Assembly: GCA_022450155.1 (NCBI GenBank)
Contig: JAKUQR010000015.1
Span: forward strand, 1 to 64,000
Direction of reading: 5' to 3'
From: Gammaproteobacteria bacterium
GTDB taxonomy: Bacteria > Pseudomonadota > Gammaproteobacteria > Arenicellales > UBA868
Length of the DNA: 64,000 bases
Position 1 is the first letter of the stretch, and each line of letters begins with the position of its first letter. The notes below the pieces were generated by a model that was not told the origin of the DNA, ran no database searches, and saw only the letters and a list, made by a program, of their open reading frames with translations. Made by a program: the position numbers and the translations under genes. Below are positions 55,274 to 64,000 of the stretch, piece after piece.

Positions 55274-56044
55274 ATGCGTGTACTGCTGATTGACGGGCTG
55301 AATCTGATTCGACGAGTCTACGCCGGTGTACCGGCGGCAGATGATCCAGGGTCCCGACACGACACCATCGTCAAATCGTGTGTGTTATCCCTGCAAAGAG
55401 CCTTGCGTCTTCAGCCGGCAACACATGTTGTTTGTGTAATGGACAGTCGTAGTCCGAGCTGGCGTCTGAAAGCTTATCCCGATTACAAGAAGAACCGCTC
55501 ACCGATGCCTGACGAGTTGCGTGACTGTCTTCCTACAATTCTGGATGCATTTCGTAATGTCGGGGTGAGGGCATCGGAGGTCGAGGGCCTGGAAGCAGAT
55601 GATGTAATTGCGACCATCGCCTGTCGTGTTGTTCAGGCAGGTGGTGCAGTGACGGTTGTTTCTACGGACAAGAGTTTTTGTCAATTGCTTGAGTTCGGTG
55701 TTCAGGTTTACGATCATTTTGCTGACGTCGAACACGATCACAACTGGGTGTCTGAAAGATTTGGGGTAGAGCCAGGACAGCTGGTGGATCTGTTTGCCCT
55801 GGCTGGTGACAGCTCTTTGGGTATTCCGGGTGTGCGGTCGGTAGGAATTCACACTGCAGTGAAGCTGCTACACGACTATGGTAATTTAGAGGGGGTTCTG
55901 TCCGCCGCTACCAAGATACCCGGGCGTCTTGGCAACAAGATTAGCCAAGGGTGTGATGATGCACGTTTGGCCAGGCGACTGGTCGCACTGCGCAGTGATG
56001 CGCAGCTTGGAATTAACCTGAAAGACTTTCGAATTGAAGCCTGA
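55274..56044 (+). CDS. xni: 5-prime nuclease Xni (flap endonuclease / ExoIX)
   Basis: A 256-residue protein of the 5-prime to 3-prime exonuclease family. It has LLIDGLNLIRRVYAG at the N-terminus, the acidic metal-site segment YPDYKKNRSPMPDEL, EGLEADDVIATIA, TVVSTDKSFCQLL, and the helix-hairpin-helix GIPGVRSVGIHTAVKLL. Length matches Xni (about 250) rather than the Pol I N-terminal domain alone. Part of the second metal site (Asp) is reduced, as reported for ExoIX. It starts 124 bases after hslU. Confidence 0.88.
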   Translation: MRVLLIDGLNLIRRVYAGVPAADDPGSRHDTIVKSCVLSLQRALRLQPATHVVCVMDSRSPSWRLKAYPDYKKNRSPMPDELRDCLPTILDAFRNVGVRASEVEGLEADDVIATIACRVVQAGGAVTVVSTDKSFCQLLEFGVQVYDHFADVEHDHNWVSERFGVEPGQLVDLFALAGDSSLGIPGVRSVGIHTAVKLLHDYGNLEGVLSAATKIPGRLGNKISQGCDDARLARRLVALRSDAQLGINLKDFRIEA

Positions 56045-56062
56045 CTGCCTGGTTATGGTCAG

Positions 56063-56431
56063 CTACTCCTTCTCATCGAGAATTTCTATACGGTCATCGG
56101 CACCCAGTGTCACCGCCACATCATCCAGGGTGGTAAACCGCCGGCCATCGATAGATTTCTTATAGGCCTGATAGGTCATTGATTGACCCTGACTGTCTGT
56201 AACCTGAATGTTCATGATTCGATGTTGCTCGTTCCAATGCAGAACAAACACCAGGGCTGACGTTGCGATAACCAGGGCCAGTAGTGTGTAGCCGACGAAC
56301 CGAGCTGAGACACCACCTGAGTCTTTATCATTATCAATAGGGCCGTGGAGCCGCGCCGGCTGTGTTTTGGTCCGGAATATCAGCGCCACAATGACGATTA
56401 CTGCCAGTGTGAAAAGTATCTTGGTCAGCAT
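56063..56431 (-). CDS. Small membrane protein of unknown function
   Basis: A 122-residue protein with two hydrophobic segments (ILFTLAVIVIVALIF near residues 5-19 and VGYTLLALVIATSALVFVL near 46-64). They are joined by a polar loop. A C-terminal soluble domain of about 55 residues contains IQVTDSQGQSMTYQAYKKSIDGRRFTT. I do not recognise the family. It is convergent with xni (18 bases between stops) and lies downstream of the YcgL gene on the same strand, 33 bases away, so they may be co-transcribed. Confidence 0.6.
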   Translation of the reverse strand: MLTKILFTLAVIVIVALIFRTKTQPARLHGPIDNDKDSGGVSARFVGYTLLALVIATSALVFVLHWNEQHRIMNIQVTDSQGQSMTYQAYKKSIDGRRFTTLDDVAVTLGADDRIEILDEKE

Positions 56432-56464
56432 GTCAGGTGCAGTTGGTTTTTCGTGGTGCTGTCG

Positions 56465-56713
56465 TCACAGAGGTGATTCGGTTTCGGCCGGTGGCAGCTG
56501 TAGGTAGAAACCTTTGTCACGTAATTGCTGCCGGACGGTATCAGGGTCTGCTCTAGCCAGAGTCTGACCTGGCGATAACTCGAGGTTCATGACCTTTTCA
56601 AGTGTGCCCAGGGCTTCCAATAGATCAGAAGGCACCTTGGAGATATCAGAGTCGCGTTTTACGAACAGGTAAGCTTCCGACTTGCGGACACCCTTATAAA
56701 CAACACACTTCAT
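56465..56713 (-). CDS. YcgL domain protein
   Basis: An 82-residue YcgL family protein. It begins with MKCVVYKGVRKSEAYLFV, followed by the alpha-beta core with LLEALGTLEKVMNLEL and ending LRDKGFYLQLPP, the pattern that defines the family. The biochemical role is not established. It lies 25 bases downstream of the gltA stop on the same strand. Confidence 0.88.
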   Translation of the reverse strand: MKCVVYKGVRKSEAYLFVKRDSDISKVPSDLLEALGTLEKVMNLELSPGQTLARADPDTVRQQLRDKGFYLQLPPAETESPL

Positions 56714-56738
56714 CGGCGTGAGCAGTCTGCCTTACAGG

Positions 56739-58133
56739 CTACTCGCTGTTTCTCTTACCGCCCCAGAGCCACGACCAGCTGCTCTTTTTCTCGGTGTGAG
56801 CCCTTTGGGCTACTGCTGTGAAGTCGCGCGATTCATTGCCAACATAAAGCTGTCGTGGCCGACCGATCTTGCTCTCTGAAGATTCGAGCATTTCCTTCCA
56901 GTGAGCGATCCAGCCGACGGTACGCCCGATGGAGAACAGTACAGTAAACATATTGGTGGGAAATCCAAGTGCCCGAAGGATAATCCCGGAATAGAAGTCC
57001 ACATTGGGATAGAGTTTCTTCTCGACGAAGTAATCATCCTCCAGGGCAATTCGTTCCAGTTCCATTGCCAATTCCAGGGTGGAATCCTGCACGCCGAGTT
57101 CGTTGAGTACCTCATGGCATGTTACACGCATCACCTTGGCTCTGGGGTCGTGGTTCTTGTAGACTCGATGGCCAAATCCCATCAGACGAAATTTGTCCTG
57201 AGGGTCTTGCGCTTTACCGAGATATTTTGATATCCGGTCACGGGTTCCGATTTCATCCAGCATATTCAGCACGGCCTCATTTGCCCCCCCATGTGCGGGC
57301 CCCCAGAGCGACGCGATGCCGGCTGCAATACACGCAAAAGGATTCGCCTGCGACGAACCTGCGAGTCGTACTGTAGACGTAGAAGCGTTTTGCTCGTGGT
57401 CAGCGTGCAGAATCAATATTCTGTCGAGTGCCCTGGCCAGAACAGGGTTGATTTCATAGTCTTCGGTGGGTACAGCGAACATCAGGCGCAGCAGGTTTTC
57501 CGAATAGCTTAGCTTGTTCTCCGGATAAAGAAATGGCTGCCCCAGGGAGTACTTGAAGGCATAGGCACCAATTGTGGGCATCTTCGCAATCAGTCGATGG
57601 GCTGCGACCATACGCTGCATGGGGTCCTTAATATTGGTGCTGTCATGGTAGAACGCAGACAGTGCACCGACGACTCCAACCATGATTGCCATAGGATGAG
57701 CACTGCGAACAAAACCGCTGTAGAACCGAACCAGCTGCTCATGCAGCATCGTATGCTGATTGATGTTTGTATCGAAATCAGACTTTTCTTCAGGTGACGG
57801 CAGTTCACCGTGCAGCAGCAGATAGCAGACATCCATGAAATCTGTTTTCTCGGCCAGCTGATCGATCGGATAACCTCGATGCAGGAGTATGCCTTTGTCA
57901 CCGTCGATGTAAGTAATCTCCGATGAGCATGAGGCAGTGGAGGTGAAGCCGGGATCGTAGGTAAAAACACCACTCTGCTCATACAGTTTTCGGATGTCGA
58001 TGACTTTTGGGCCGATCGAACCGTGAATTGTGGGTAACTCCCAGCTTTCACCGGTCTCATTGTCTGTAAAGGTGAACGAATGCCGAACGGATTGTGCCGG
58101 CTCAACCCGTTTACGCTGTGTCGCTTCTGTCAT
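56739..58133 (-). CDS. gltA: Citrate synthase, type II
   Basis: A 464-residue citrate synthase. Catalytic His and Asp segments are visible as [12 protein letters not shown] and [16 protein letters not shown] (first and second His), and the Asp in [27 protein letters not shown]. The N-terminal [31 protein letters not shown] is typical of NADH-sensitive gammaproteobacterial enzymes. It has a C-terminal extension rich in Trp, Ser and Lys ([14 protein letters not shown]) past the usual end of about 430 residues. Confidence 0.95.
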   Translation of the reverse strand: MTEATQRKRVEPAQSVRHSFTFTDNETGESWELPTIHGSIGPKVIDIRKLYEQSGVFTYDPGFTSTASCSSEITYIDGDKGILLHRGYPIDQLAEKTDFMDVCYLLLHGELPSPEEKSDFDTNINQHTMLHEQLVRFYSGFVRSAHPMAIMVGVVGALSAFYHDSTNIKDPMQRMVAAHRLIAKMPTIGAYAFKYSLGQPFLYPENKLSYSENLLRLMFAVPTEDYEINPVLARALDRILILHADHEQNASTSTVRLAGSSQANPFACIAAGIASLWGPAHGGANEAVLNMLDEIGTRDRISKYLGKAQDPQDKFRLMGFGHRVYKNHDPRAKVMRVTCHEVLNELGVQDSTLELAMELERIALEDDYFVEKKLYPNVDFYSGIILRALGFPTNMFTVLFSIGRTVGWIAHWKEMLESSESKIGRPRQLYVGNESRDFTAVAQRAHTEKKSSWSWLWGGKRNSE

Positions 58134-58442
58134 GATGCCCCCAGTCCTGCCAAATCCTTGAGAAAAATAAATGAGTTCAGTGTCCCTGAGTCATCCGCCC
58201 CAGACCTTATTTATACGCTTGTGGGGACAAAAGAAAACCTTGACAGGCGGATACGACCTCGCTCAACCATAAGCCGATTCTGCGAATCACGCCTGCTTGC
58301 GCATTTTACTTGAAATTACAATTGTTTATGGAAAAGATCGTGAAATTGTCTCAATATGACCGAAGTTACCGGCTGGTATAAGGACTGGTGACGTCCGGTA
58401 GCGCGATGCGAATCGACCAGGCAGGTGTGTTCAGGGTAGCCT
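58134..58442 (-). promoter_or_regulatory. Intergenic region upstream of gltA
   Basis: A 309-base region between the gltA start and the dacB stop. On the minus strand a TATAAA (58215-58210) is preceded at 16 bases by TTTTCT, a weak -35, making a possible gltA promoter about 80 bases upstream of its ATG. A second AT-rich TAAAAT lies near 58306. No terminator with T run for dacB and no convincing ORF were seen. Confidence 0.35.
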
Positions 58443-59882
58443 CTAGCGCTGTGAATACAGCCAGTCAATTACGCCTTCGTGAACAGAATAATCTGGGGTG
58501 AGTTTGGTGGAGCTGTGATTTTGCAGTATGACGACAATCCAAGTCTTGTTGTCGGGTGTCTCCGCGAAACCTGCTATTGCACGAACATGTTTTAGGCGGC
58601 CGGTCTTCAAACGCAGCTTTCCCTTAGTCGCCACATCGCGAAAATACCGTCGTGCCGATCCATCGTAGCCTGCAAGCGGCAGCGAGGCTTTGAATTCGGA
58701 AGCGAAGGTACTGTAGTGAGCGTGTTCCAGCAGGTCAGCAAGACCGCGAGCGGTCAGTCGGGCATGACGAGAAAGACCGGCGCCGTTGACCATGTTAAGC
58801 GCTCCCAGCTTCAAGCCCTGTGTATTCAGCCATCTTTGTACGACGGCGACACCCTGTTCCGGTTTTACGGAGGCGCCATTGTGTTCTGCCGCAAGGGTCA
58901 GCAACAGGTTGCGACTCATTACGTTATTACTGAATTTGTTGATGTAGGTTACGATCTGTCCTAGTGGTACTGATGGAAAATTCAAGAATTCGGTGTCACC
59001 AGGTGCTGCAGTACCTGTTCGAAAAGTCCCCGTTAAACTGCCACCCATTTCCTCCCACAGGTGACGGAAGACACCATAAATATACTGATGGTGTGGCAGT
59101 ACTGACCGTACCAGAACGATTTCACCACAAGTTGGGGGATATTGACCGCCCACGGTGACTTCAGTTCTATTGCTGTGTGCGGTGACGTCAAGCGTAATTC
59201 CGCCATTGCGCCCGTTACAGGCACCCGGAAGTACACGCACCTTGTTCTTGATCTGCAGCGTGCTGGCCGGGGGCTCGGCCCGTACTGTCAGTCGGTTCAG
59301 CGCCGGGCGGATCACGATCCGGGTGGCAGAAAAATTGATCAGCGCTGCGCTCGGCGGCGTGTTGTAGGCTCGGAATATACGGCCGTCCAAAGTCTGCGTG
59401 TCGATTGCAGATTGATCGAATAGATGATCGTCGACGACGAGGTCGCCGTCGATGCGTTTAAGGCCCTGCGCCTGCAGGTTCTTCAGTAACTTCCAGAAGC
59501 GTTCGATCACAAACCAGGGATCTCCGCTGCCCTTAAGAACCAGATCCCCCTTAAGCGTCCCCGCTTTCAACGTACCGCTTAAATAGGTTTTTGTTTCCCA
59601 CTGATAGCTCGGGCCAAGCAGATCCAGCGCAGCGATGGTTGTGAGCAGTTTCATCGTAGAAGCCGGGTTTCTCGGTGTGTCAGCCAGGTGCGATACCAGG
59701 GGCATCGATGCCCCTGCTTCTTTGATTAAAATGCTGACCGATGAAGAGGGTATGCCTTTCTTCTTCAGCAAATTGGCCAGTTGATCGGGCAGAATGGCCT
59801 GTGCCGTACTGCTAGTTGCAAGTACACTGATCATGCAGACCAAGAGCGCCGCAGCCCGGAAGGACATTGGATTGTTTTTCAT
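58443..59882 (-). CDS. dacB: D-Ala-D-Ala carboxypeptidase/endopeptidase, PBP4 class (DacB)
   Basis: A 479-residue exported penicillin-binding protein of the S13 (PBP4) family. A signal peptide (FRAAALLVCMISVLATSSTAQA) is followed by the catalytic motif STMK, then the long inserted domains, SNN, and the KTG triad in RLKTGRLKHV. It trims or cleaves peptidoglycan cross-links in the periplasm. ATG 59882 is chosen; the TTG ten codons upstream gives an N-terminus with extra charged residues. The stop is TAG. It is divergent from the DUF1820 gene. Confidence 0.9.
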   Translation of the reverse strand: MKNNPMSFRAAALLVCMISVLATSSTAQAILPDQLANLLKKKGIPSSSVSILIKEAGASMPLVSHLADTPRNPASTMKLLTTIAALDLLGPSYQWETKTYLSGTLKAGTLKGDLVLKGSGDPWFVIERFWKLLKNLQAQGLKRIDGDLVVDDHLFDQSAIDTQTLDGRIFRAYNTPPSAALINFSATRIVIRPALNRLTVRAEPPASTLQIKNKVRVLPGACNGRNGGITLDVTAHSNRTEVTVGGQYPPTCGEIVLVRSVLPHHQYIYGVFRHLWEEMGGSLTGTFRTGTAAPGDTEFLNFPSVPLGQIVTYINKFSNNVMSRNLLLTLAAEHNGASVKPEQGVAVVQRWLNTQGLKLGALNMVNGAGLSRHARLTARGLADLLEHAHYSTFASEFKASLPLAGYDGSARRYFRDVATKGKLRLKTGRLKHVRAIAGFAETPDNKTWIVVILQNHSSTKLTPDYSVHEGVIDWLYSQR

Positions 59883-59927
59883 CGTGACCAGGGTCTTGTT
59901 TTTTTCACGCAAACCCCCATGTGATGG

Positions 59928-59968
59928 TTGAAGCGCGATCGGGACAGCCTGTTATAATTTGAACAGGC
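59928..59968 (+). promoter_or_regulatory. Promoter and overlapping operator-like repeat before the DUF1820 gene
   Basis: TATAAT at 59953-59958 is a perfect -10 and is preceded by TGT, giving an extended -10. TTGAAG at 59928-59933 is a possible -35 with a long 19-base spacer. A 7-bp inverted repeat, GCCTGTT (59947-59953) and AACAGGC (59962-59968), straddles the -10. A bound dimer there would block transcription. It lies 40-60 bases before the ATG at 60008. Confidence 0.55.
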
Positions 59969-60007
59969 GCTTCTCTATTGTCCGTAATTCTGATCTGACA
60001 TCGCAAC

Positions 60008-60343
60008 ATGGCAAAAAAAAGCATATTCAGAGTTGTTTTCCATAGCCAAGGGAATGTTTACGAGCTTTATGCCCGCGAAGTCTCCCAGGGGGCTATGTAC
60101 GCTTTTGTTGAGGTCGGTGATATTATTTTCGGAGAACGTTCGAAGCTGGTGGTAGATCCTTCGGAGGAAAAACTTAAATCGGAGTTCAGCGAGGTCAAAC
60201 GGACCTATATTCCTTTGCATGCGATTATCCGCATCGATGAGGTTGAAAAAGAGGGTAAAGCCAAGATTACGCCTACTGATGGTGAGAAGATCGGCAACAT
60301 ATCGCCCTTCCCGATGCCGCTTAAACCCCCCGCAGTCGATTGA
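60008..60343 (+). CDS. DUF1820 family protein
   Basis: A 111-residue protein starting MAKKSIFRVVFHSQGNVYELYAREVSQG, with GFxEVGDxxFGE-like FVEVGDIIFGERSKLVVDPSEEKLKSEF and a central RTYIPLHAIIRIDEVEKEG. This is the DUF1820 pattern found in many gammaproteobacteria. Function is unknown. No signal peptide or membrane segment is seen. It has its own strong-looking promoter and converges with msrA, 18 bases between stops. Confidence 0.87.
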   Translation: MAKKSIFRVVFHSQGNVYELYAREVSQGAMYAFVEVGDIIFGERSKLVVDPSEEKLKSEFSEVKRTYIPLHAIIRIDEVEKEGKAKITPTDGEKIGNISPFPMPLKPPAVD

Positions 60344-60361
60344 TCGACAACAACAAGGATC

Positions 60362-61009
60362 TTAACCGGTAGACCAGACACAACTCACACCGGTTCCACC
60401 CAAGCCGCAGTACCCAGCCGGGTTTTTTGCTAGATACTGTTGGTGATAGTCCTCAGCATAGTAAAACTCGGTAGCTGGGAGAATTTCGGTTGTAATGGGG
60501 TCGAAGCCACGCTCTCTGAGAGTGTTCTCATAAGATCTTCTCGAACTTTCGGCCTCTCTGGTCTGTTCCTGATCAAAGGTATAGATTCCCGACCGGTACT
60601 GCGTACCGATGTCGTTTCCCTGTCGCATGCCTTGGGTCGGATTATGAGCTTCCCAGAAAATTTTCAGTAGTGCTGCATAGTCAACGTGTGTCGTGTCATA
60701 AATCGCCAGAACGACTTCGTTATGGCCAGTCAGTCCCGAGCAGACTTCTTCGTAGGTAGGATTCGGTGTGAGGCCGGCTGCATACCCCACCGCCGTTGTA
60801 TAGATGCCATCTTGTTGCCAGAAAAAACGTTCTGCACCCCAAAAACAACCCAAGCCGAAGACGGCTTGTCTGCAGTTGTCGGGGAACGGGTCTTTAATGG
60901 GGCGACCGGTGACAAAGTGCTGGTCAGTGACAATCATGGCATGCTCTCGACCCGGTAACGCGTGTTTTCTGGACGGGAGGTTCAATGTTTTTTCAGCAAA
61001 TCCGAACAT
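60362..61009 (-). CDS. msrA: Peptide-methionine (S)-S-oxide reductase
   Basis: A 215-residue MsrA. The nucleophile Cys lies in [13 protein letters not shown] (about residues 51-63). Further conserved stretches are [52 protein letters not shown] and the C-terminal [11 protein letters not shown] with resolving cysteines. It reduces the S form of methionine sulfoxide in oxidised proteins. AGGA precedes the ATG by about nine bases. It starts 11 bases after the prmC stop on the same strand and may be co-transcribed with hemA-prfA-prmC. Confidence 0.94.
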   Translation of the reverse strand: MFGFAEKTLNLPSRKHALPGREHAMIVTDQHFVTGRPIKDPFPDNCRQAVFGLGCFWGAERFFWQQDGIYTTAVGYAAGLTPNPTYEEVCSGLTGHNEVVLAIYDTTHVDYAALLKIFWEAHNPTQGMRQGNDIGTQYRSGIYTFDQEQTREAESSRRSYENTLRERGFDPITTEILPATEFYYAEDYHQQYLAKNPAGYCGLGGTGVSCVWSTG

Positions 61010-61020
61010 AGTAATTGTTC

Positions 61021-61863
61021 CTATTTCTGGCGGCGGCCCCAGGTAACACGTGGTTTTCCTGCGAGGTCTGTGCTGGAAACTATAGTCTCGAATCCACCTT
61101 GCGACAATAACTTGTGTACAGCGTTTTTCTGGTCACAGGCATGTTCGAGTACCAGCACTCCCTGGCTGTTCAGATAACGTCTGGCAGCGGCGCAGATCAT
61201 ACGCAGTGCATCCAGGCCATCGTAGCCTGATATCAGCGCATCGACAGGTTCGTACAATGTTCCAGCTTCCAGCCGCGGGTCTCCCACTCGTACATAAGGT
61301 GGATTACTTACGATGAGCCGGTAGTGCTGATCTGCCAAAGGCGCAAACCAATCGCCTTGTCGGAAGGTGACATTTCGGACTCCCAACCTGGCTGCATTTT
61401 TCATTGCGACCTCCAACGCCGATTGGGAAATGTCAGTTGCAGTGACCTGAACATTCGGCCGCTCAGTAGCAATGGCCAGAGCGATTGCACCACTCCCCGT
61501 GCCAAGATCAGCAACATTGCAGGGTTGTTCCGGTAGGTGTTCCAGGGCCTGCTCGACCAGTAGCTCAGTTTCGGGCCGTGGAATCAGAACTTCTGGACTG
61601 ACCAGCAGGTCCTGCGACCAGAACTCCTTTCGTCGCAGCAGATAGGCGATCGGTTCACCGGCCGCACGCCGCTTGATCAGCGTCGAAAAGACCTCTCTTT
61701 GCCGATTGGTCAGTGTCATTGATCGACCGGTGGTTACCGCACTCCGGTCGATCCCGCTGATGGCACAAAACAGCAGCTCTGCGTCCAGGGCCGGTGTATC
61801 GCTGGTTTTGTTGAGCTGGCTGGTGGCCTGATACAAAAGTGCCGCAGTATCGGGCAGGGTCAT
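61021..61863 (-). CDS. prmC: Peptide chain release factor N5-glutamine methyltransferase
   Basis: A 280-residue methyltransferase that modifies the Gln of the GGQ motif in RF1 and RF2. An N-terminal helical domain precedes the SAM-binding motif [16 protein letters not shown] (about residues 118-133) and the catalytic NPPYV, followed by [11 protein letters not shown]. The start overlaps the prfA stop by four bases (ATGA), the standard hemA-prfA-prmC order. Confidence 0.95.
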   Translation of the reverse strand: MTLPDTAALLYQATSQLNKTSDTPALDAELLFCAISGIDRSAVTTGRSMTLTNRQREVFSTLIKRRAAGEPIAYLLRRKEFWSQDLLVSPEVLIPRPETELLVEQALEHLPEQPCNVADLGTGSGAIALAIATERPNVQVTATDISQSALEVAMKNAARLGVRNVTFRQGDWFAPLADQHYRLIVSNPPYVRVGDPRLEAGTLYEPVDALISGYDGLDALRMICAAARRYLNSQGVLVLEHACDQKNAVHKLLSQGGFETIVSSTDLAGKPRVTWGRRQK

Positions 61864-62945
61864 TTCGATGCCATGGCGGCAAGGAGATCAGCTTGATGTT
61901 CGGCACCCAGGGGTTCAACAACTTGCAAAAGATCCCCGGATAGAATCTCATCGAGCTTATAAAGCGTCAGATTGATACGGTGATCGGTAACCCGGCCTTG
62001 AGGAAAATTGTAGGTTCGGATACGTTCAGATCGGTCCCCGCTACCGACAAGATTGCGACGGTTTTCAGCTTCGGCCTCGCGCTGTTTGCGTTGTTCAGAT
62101 TCCAGCAACCTGGATCGCAGAATCGACATGGCGCGAGCCTTGTTTTTGTGTTGGGAACGCTCATCCTGGCACTCCACCACTATTCCAGTTGGGAGATGCG
62201 TGAGACGCACCGCGGAATCGGTTCGGTTGACGTGCTGGCCACCGGCCCCAGAGGCGCGAAAAGTATCGACCCGCAAATCTGAGGTGTCGATCGGTACATC
62301 GCTGATTTCGTCGGCCTCGGGCATGATAGCCACCGTGCACGCCGAGGTATGAATCCGGCCTTGAGCTTCTGTCTCTGGCACACGCTGTACCCTGTGGGCA
62401 CCGGACTCGAACTTCAACCACGAGTAAGCCCCGCGACCCACAATCCTGCTGATAATCTCCTTAAAGCCGCCATGCTCGCCCGAACTCTGGCTCATGACCT
62501 CGATTTTCCATCGTTGTTTTTCGGCAAAGCTGCTGTACATACGGAAAAGATCCCCGGCAAACAGAGCGGCTTCGTCACCGCCTGTCCCGGCCCTTATTTC
62601 AAGAAAAATATTACGCTCGTCGTTAGGGTCTTTGGGGATCAAAAGCTTTTGCAATTGGCCCAGAAGCGTATCGAGCTGCATCTGCAGTCGAGGCAGTTCT
62701 TCCTGGGCCATTTTCCGAATCGAGAGATCATCGTCGTTGATCATAATCTCGGTCTGGTGGAGTTCCTGGGCCAGCCTCTGGTATTCCTGAAACTTGGTTA
62801 CCACAGGGGAGATATCCGCAAGTTCAATGGACAGGCCACGGAACGTGTCCTGTTGAGCGATCACGCTGGGATTAGACAGGAGTGCATTGATTTCTTCCTG
62901 ACGCTCAGCCAGGTGCTCGAGCTTTTCCTGAATCGAAGGATTCAT
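61860..62945 (-). CDS. prfA: Peptide chain release factor 1
   Basis: A 361-residue class I release factor. The hydrolysis motif GGQ is in [18 protein letters not shown]. The codon-recognition motif reads PET in [18 protein letters not shown], where E. coli RF1 has PAT. It terminates at UAA and UAG codons, so UAG is expected to be a working stop in this organism. It starts three bases after hemA and overlaps prmC. Confidence 0.96.
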   Translation of the reverse strand: MNPSIQEKLEHLAERQEEINALLSNPSVIAQQDTFRGLSIELADISPVVTKFQEYQRLAQELHQTEIMINDDDLSIRKMAQEELPRLQMQLDTLLGQLQKLLIPKDPNDERNIFLEIRAGTGGDEAALFAGDLFRMYSSFAEKQRWKIEVMSQSSGEHGGFKEIISRIVGRGAYSWLKFESGAHRVQRVPETEAQGRIHTSACTVAIMPEADEISDVPIDTSDLRVDTFRASGAGGQHVNRTDSAVRLTHLPTGIVVECQDERSQHKNKARAMSILRSRLLESEQRKQREAEAENRRNLVGSGDRSERIRTYNFPQGRVTDHRINLTLYKLDEILSGDLLQVVEPLGAEHQADLLAAMASK

Positions 62946-62948
62946 GGA

Positions 62949-64000
62949 TCAGTCCGGTAGCTTGAATAGTTTTCGAGCGGCGTCTATGAGAGAACCGTTG
63001 CCGTCTTCATCGGCCTGTTTTAGAGCCTGGCTGGGTGCATGAGCGAATTTTCTGGAAAGCGTACGGGCGAATGCTTCAAGGACTTCTCCGGGATCCTCTC
63101 CATTTTCGATTCGGCGCTGAGCCTGACGAAGTTCACTATCTTGCAGGGCATCGATCTGTCCTCGGATAGCGCGGATTGTAGGTATCGAGTCCAGCGACCG
63201 GAACCAGCGCATGAAACGGACCACCTGCAGATCGATGATCTTTTCAGCATCATCAGCAGCTTCTCTGCGCGAGCCAATGTTCTTTTCTACGATGTTCTCA
63301 AGATCATCTACCGTGTAAAGGAAAACGTCTCTGAGAGATCCAACTTCGGGTTCAATGTCACGGGGTACCGCAAGATCGATCATCAAAACTGGTTTGTGGC
63401 GGCGTGTCTTTAGAGCCCGCTCAACTGTGCCCTTGCCGACAATGGGCAGTGTACTGGCTGTAGAAGCGACGACGATATCGGCCTCGTGAAGTCGGTCTGC
63501 AATGTCTGCCAGTGAAATGGCTTCACTGTTATGCCCGCCTGCCAGCATTTGTGCACGTTCGATCGAACGGTTTGCAACAATAATACGGTTCACGACACTG
63601 TTGCGAAAGTACCGAGCAACCAGTTCGATTGTTTCACCGGCGCCGATCAGTAGGACTGTCTGATCTGTCAGCTGGGAAAATATCCTGCGGGCAAGGTCGA
63701 CAGCTGCAAAGGCGACGGATACTGTGCTGGCACCAATGAGAGTTTCGGTACGGACCTGTTTTGCGACGGAAAATGTATGCTGAAAAAGACGATTGAGGAT
63801 CTTTCCCGTCGCCCCTGCGTTGTAGGCGGTTGTAAATGCGGATTTCATCTGACCCAGAATCTGAGGTTCTCCAAGCACCAATGAATCAAGACCAGACGCG
63901 ACTCGAAAGGCATGCTGAACAGCTTCCTCACCAGGCAGACAGTAGGTTGCAGCATCAAGGTTTGCAGCATCCAGTTGTCCGTAATTGCACAGCCATTCGA
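62949..64000 (-). CDS. hemA: Glutamyl-tRNA reductase, N-terminus outside window
   Basis: The C-terminal ~350 residues of HemA, the first enzyme of the C5 pathway to haem (glutamyl-tRNA to glutamate-1-semialdehyde). The frame stays open to the window edge, reading EWLCNYGQLD and later ASGLDSLVLGEPQILGQMK, a family signature. Next come the NADPH domain TVLLIGAGETIELVARYFRN, then VNRIIVANRSIERAQ, ASTASTLPIVGKG and MIDLAVPRDIEPEV. The C-terminal dimerisation helices follow. The catalytic N-terminal Cys lies beyond the edge. Confidence 0.95.
   Translation of the reverse strand, partial: EWLCNYGQLDAANLDAATYCLPGEEAVQHAFRVASGLDSLVLGEPQILGQMKSAFTTAYNAGATGKILNRLFQHTFSVAKQVRTETLIGASTVSVAFAAVDLARRIFSQLTDQTVLLIGAGETIELVARYFRNSVVNRIIVANRSIERAQMLAGGHNSEAISLADIADRLHEADIVVASTASTLPIVGKGTVERALKTRRHKPVLMIDLAVPRDIEPEVGSLRDVFLYTVDDLENIVEKNIGSRREAADDAEKIIDLQVVRFMRWFRSLDSIPTIRAIRGQIDALQDSELRQAQRRIENGEDPGEVLEAFARTLSRKFAHAPSQALKQADEDGNGSLIDAARKLFKLPD

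Overview
The window reads as chromosome of a gammaproteobacterium of moderate GC content, probably free-living and aerobic. The evidence is the housekeeping content on the right side: petABC followed by sspA-sspB, hslVU, hemA-prfA-prmC, djlA, gor, prlC, xni, a YcgL protein, a DUF1820 protein and msrA. I cannot fix the genus. I saw no rRNA, tRNA, insertion sequence, integrase, phage gene or CRISPR array.

Left edge (1-600): the last 32 codons of a family 2 glycosyltransferase, then a convergent glycine-zipper lipoprotein.

Purine island (about 0.8-28.8 kb): a nearly complete purine degradation locus. Two long gene sets diverge from a control region at 16565-16757. The leftward arm holds the early steps: hydroxyisourate hydrolase, xanthine dehydrogenase XdhAB, its maturation factor XdhC, guanine deaminase, a four-gene BMP-type nucleoside/purine ABC importer ending in a rho-independent terminator, 8-oxoguanine deaminase and a creatinase-like enzyme. 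The membrane urate oxidase PuuD lies further left, divergent from a GT1 glycosyltransferase. The rightward arm holds the late steps: allantoinase PuuE, OHCU decarboxylase, an ATCase-like carbamoyltransferase, an asparaginase homologue, carbamate kinase, ureidoglycine-glyoxylate aminotransferase, a detached FdrA C-terminal domain, AllG, AllF (FdrA), AllH, an ectoine-hydrolase-like M24 protein and a methyltransferase.

Read together, the rightward arm suggests that allantoate is broken down by phosphorolysis. The carbamoyltransferase would release one carbamoyl phosphate from allantoate, and AllFGH a second from oxalurate. Carbamate kinase would convert both to ATP. No allantoate amidohydrolase, ureidoglycolate lyase or urease is present in the window. 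The fate of the final oxamate is unassigned, and the asparaginase homologue is a candidate.

Middle (28.8-45.5 kb): a small cytochrome c and a GMC oxidoreductase; glycerol kinase; the D-glutamate catabolic pair dgcA-dgcN; a cyclase-TPR gene broken by one amber codon; a fused 1197-residue ABC exporter; an isopropylmalate/citramalate synthase convergent with leuB; a SAF-domain oxidoreductase; and djlA.

Right (45.6-64 kb): housekeeping genes for redox balance (gor, msrA), proteolysis (prlC, hslVU, sspB), respiration (petABC), the TCA cycle (gltA), cell wall (dacB), nuclease (xni), and translation termination with haem synthesis (prmC, prfA, hemA). hemA runs off the right edge.
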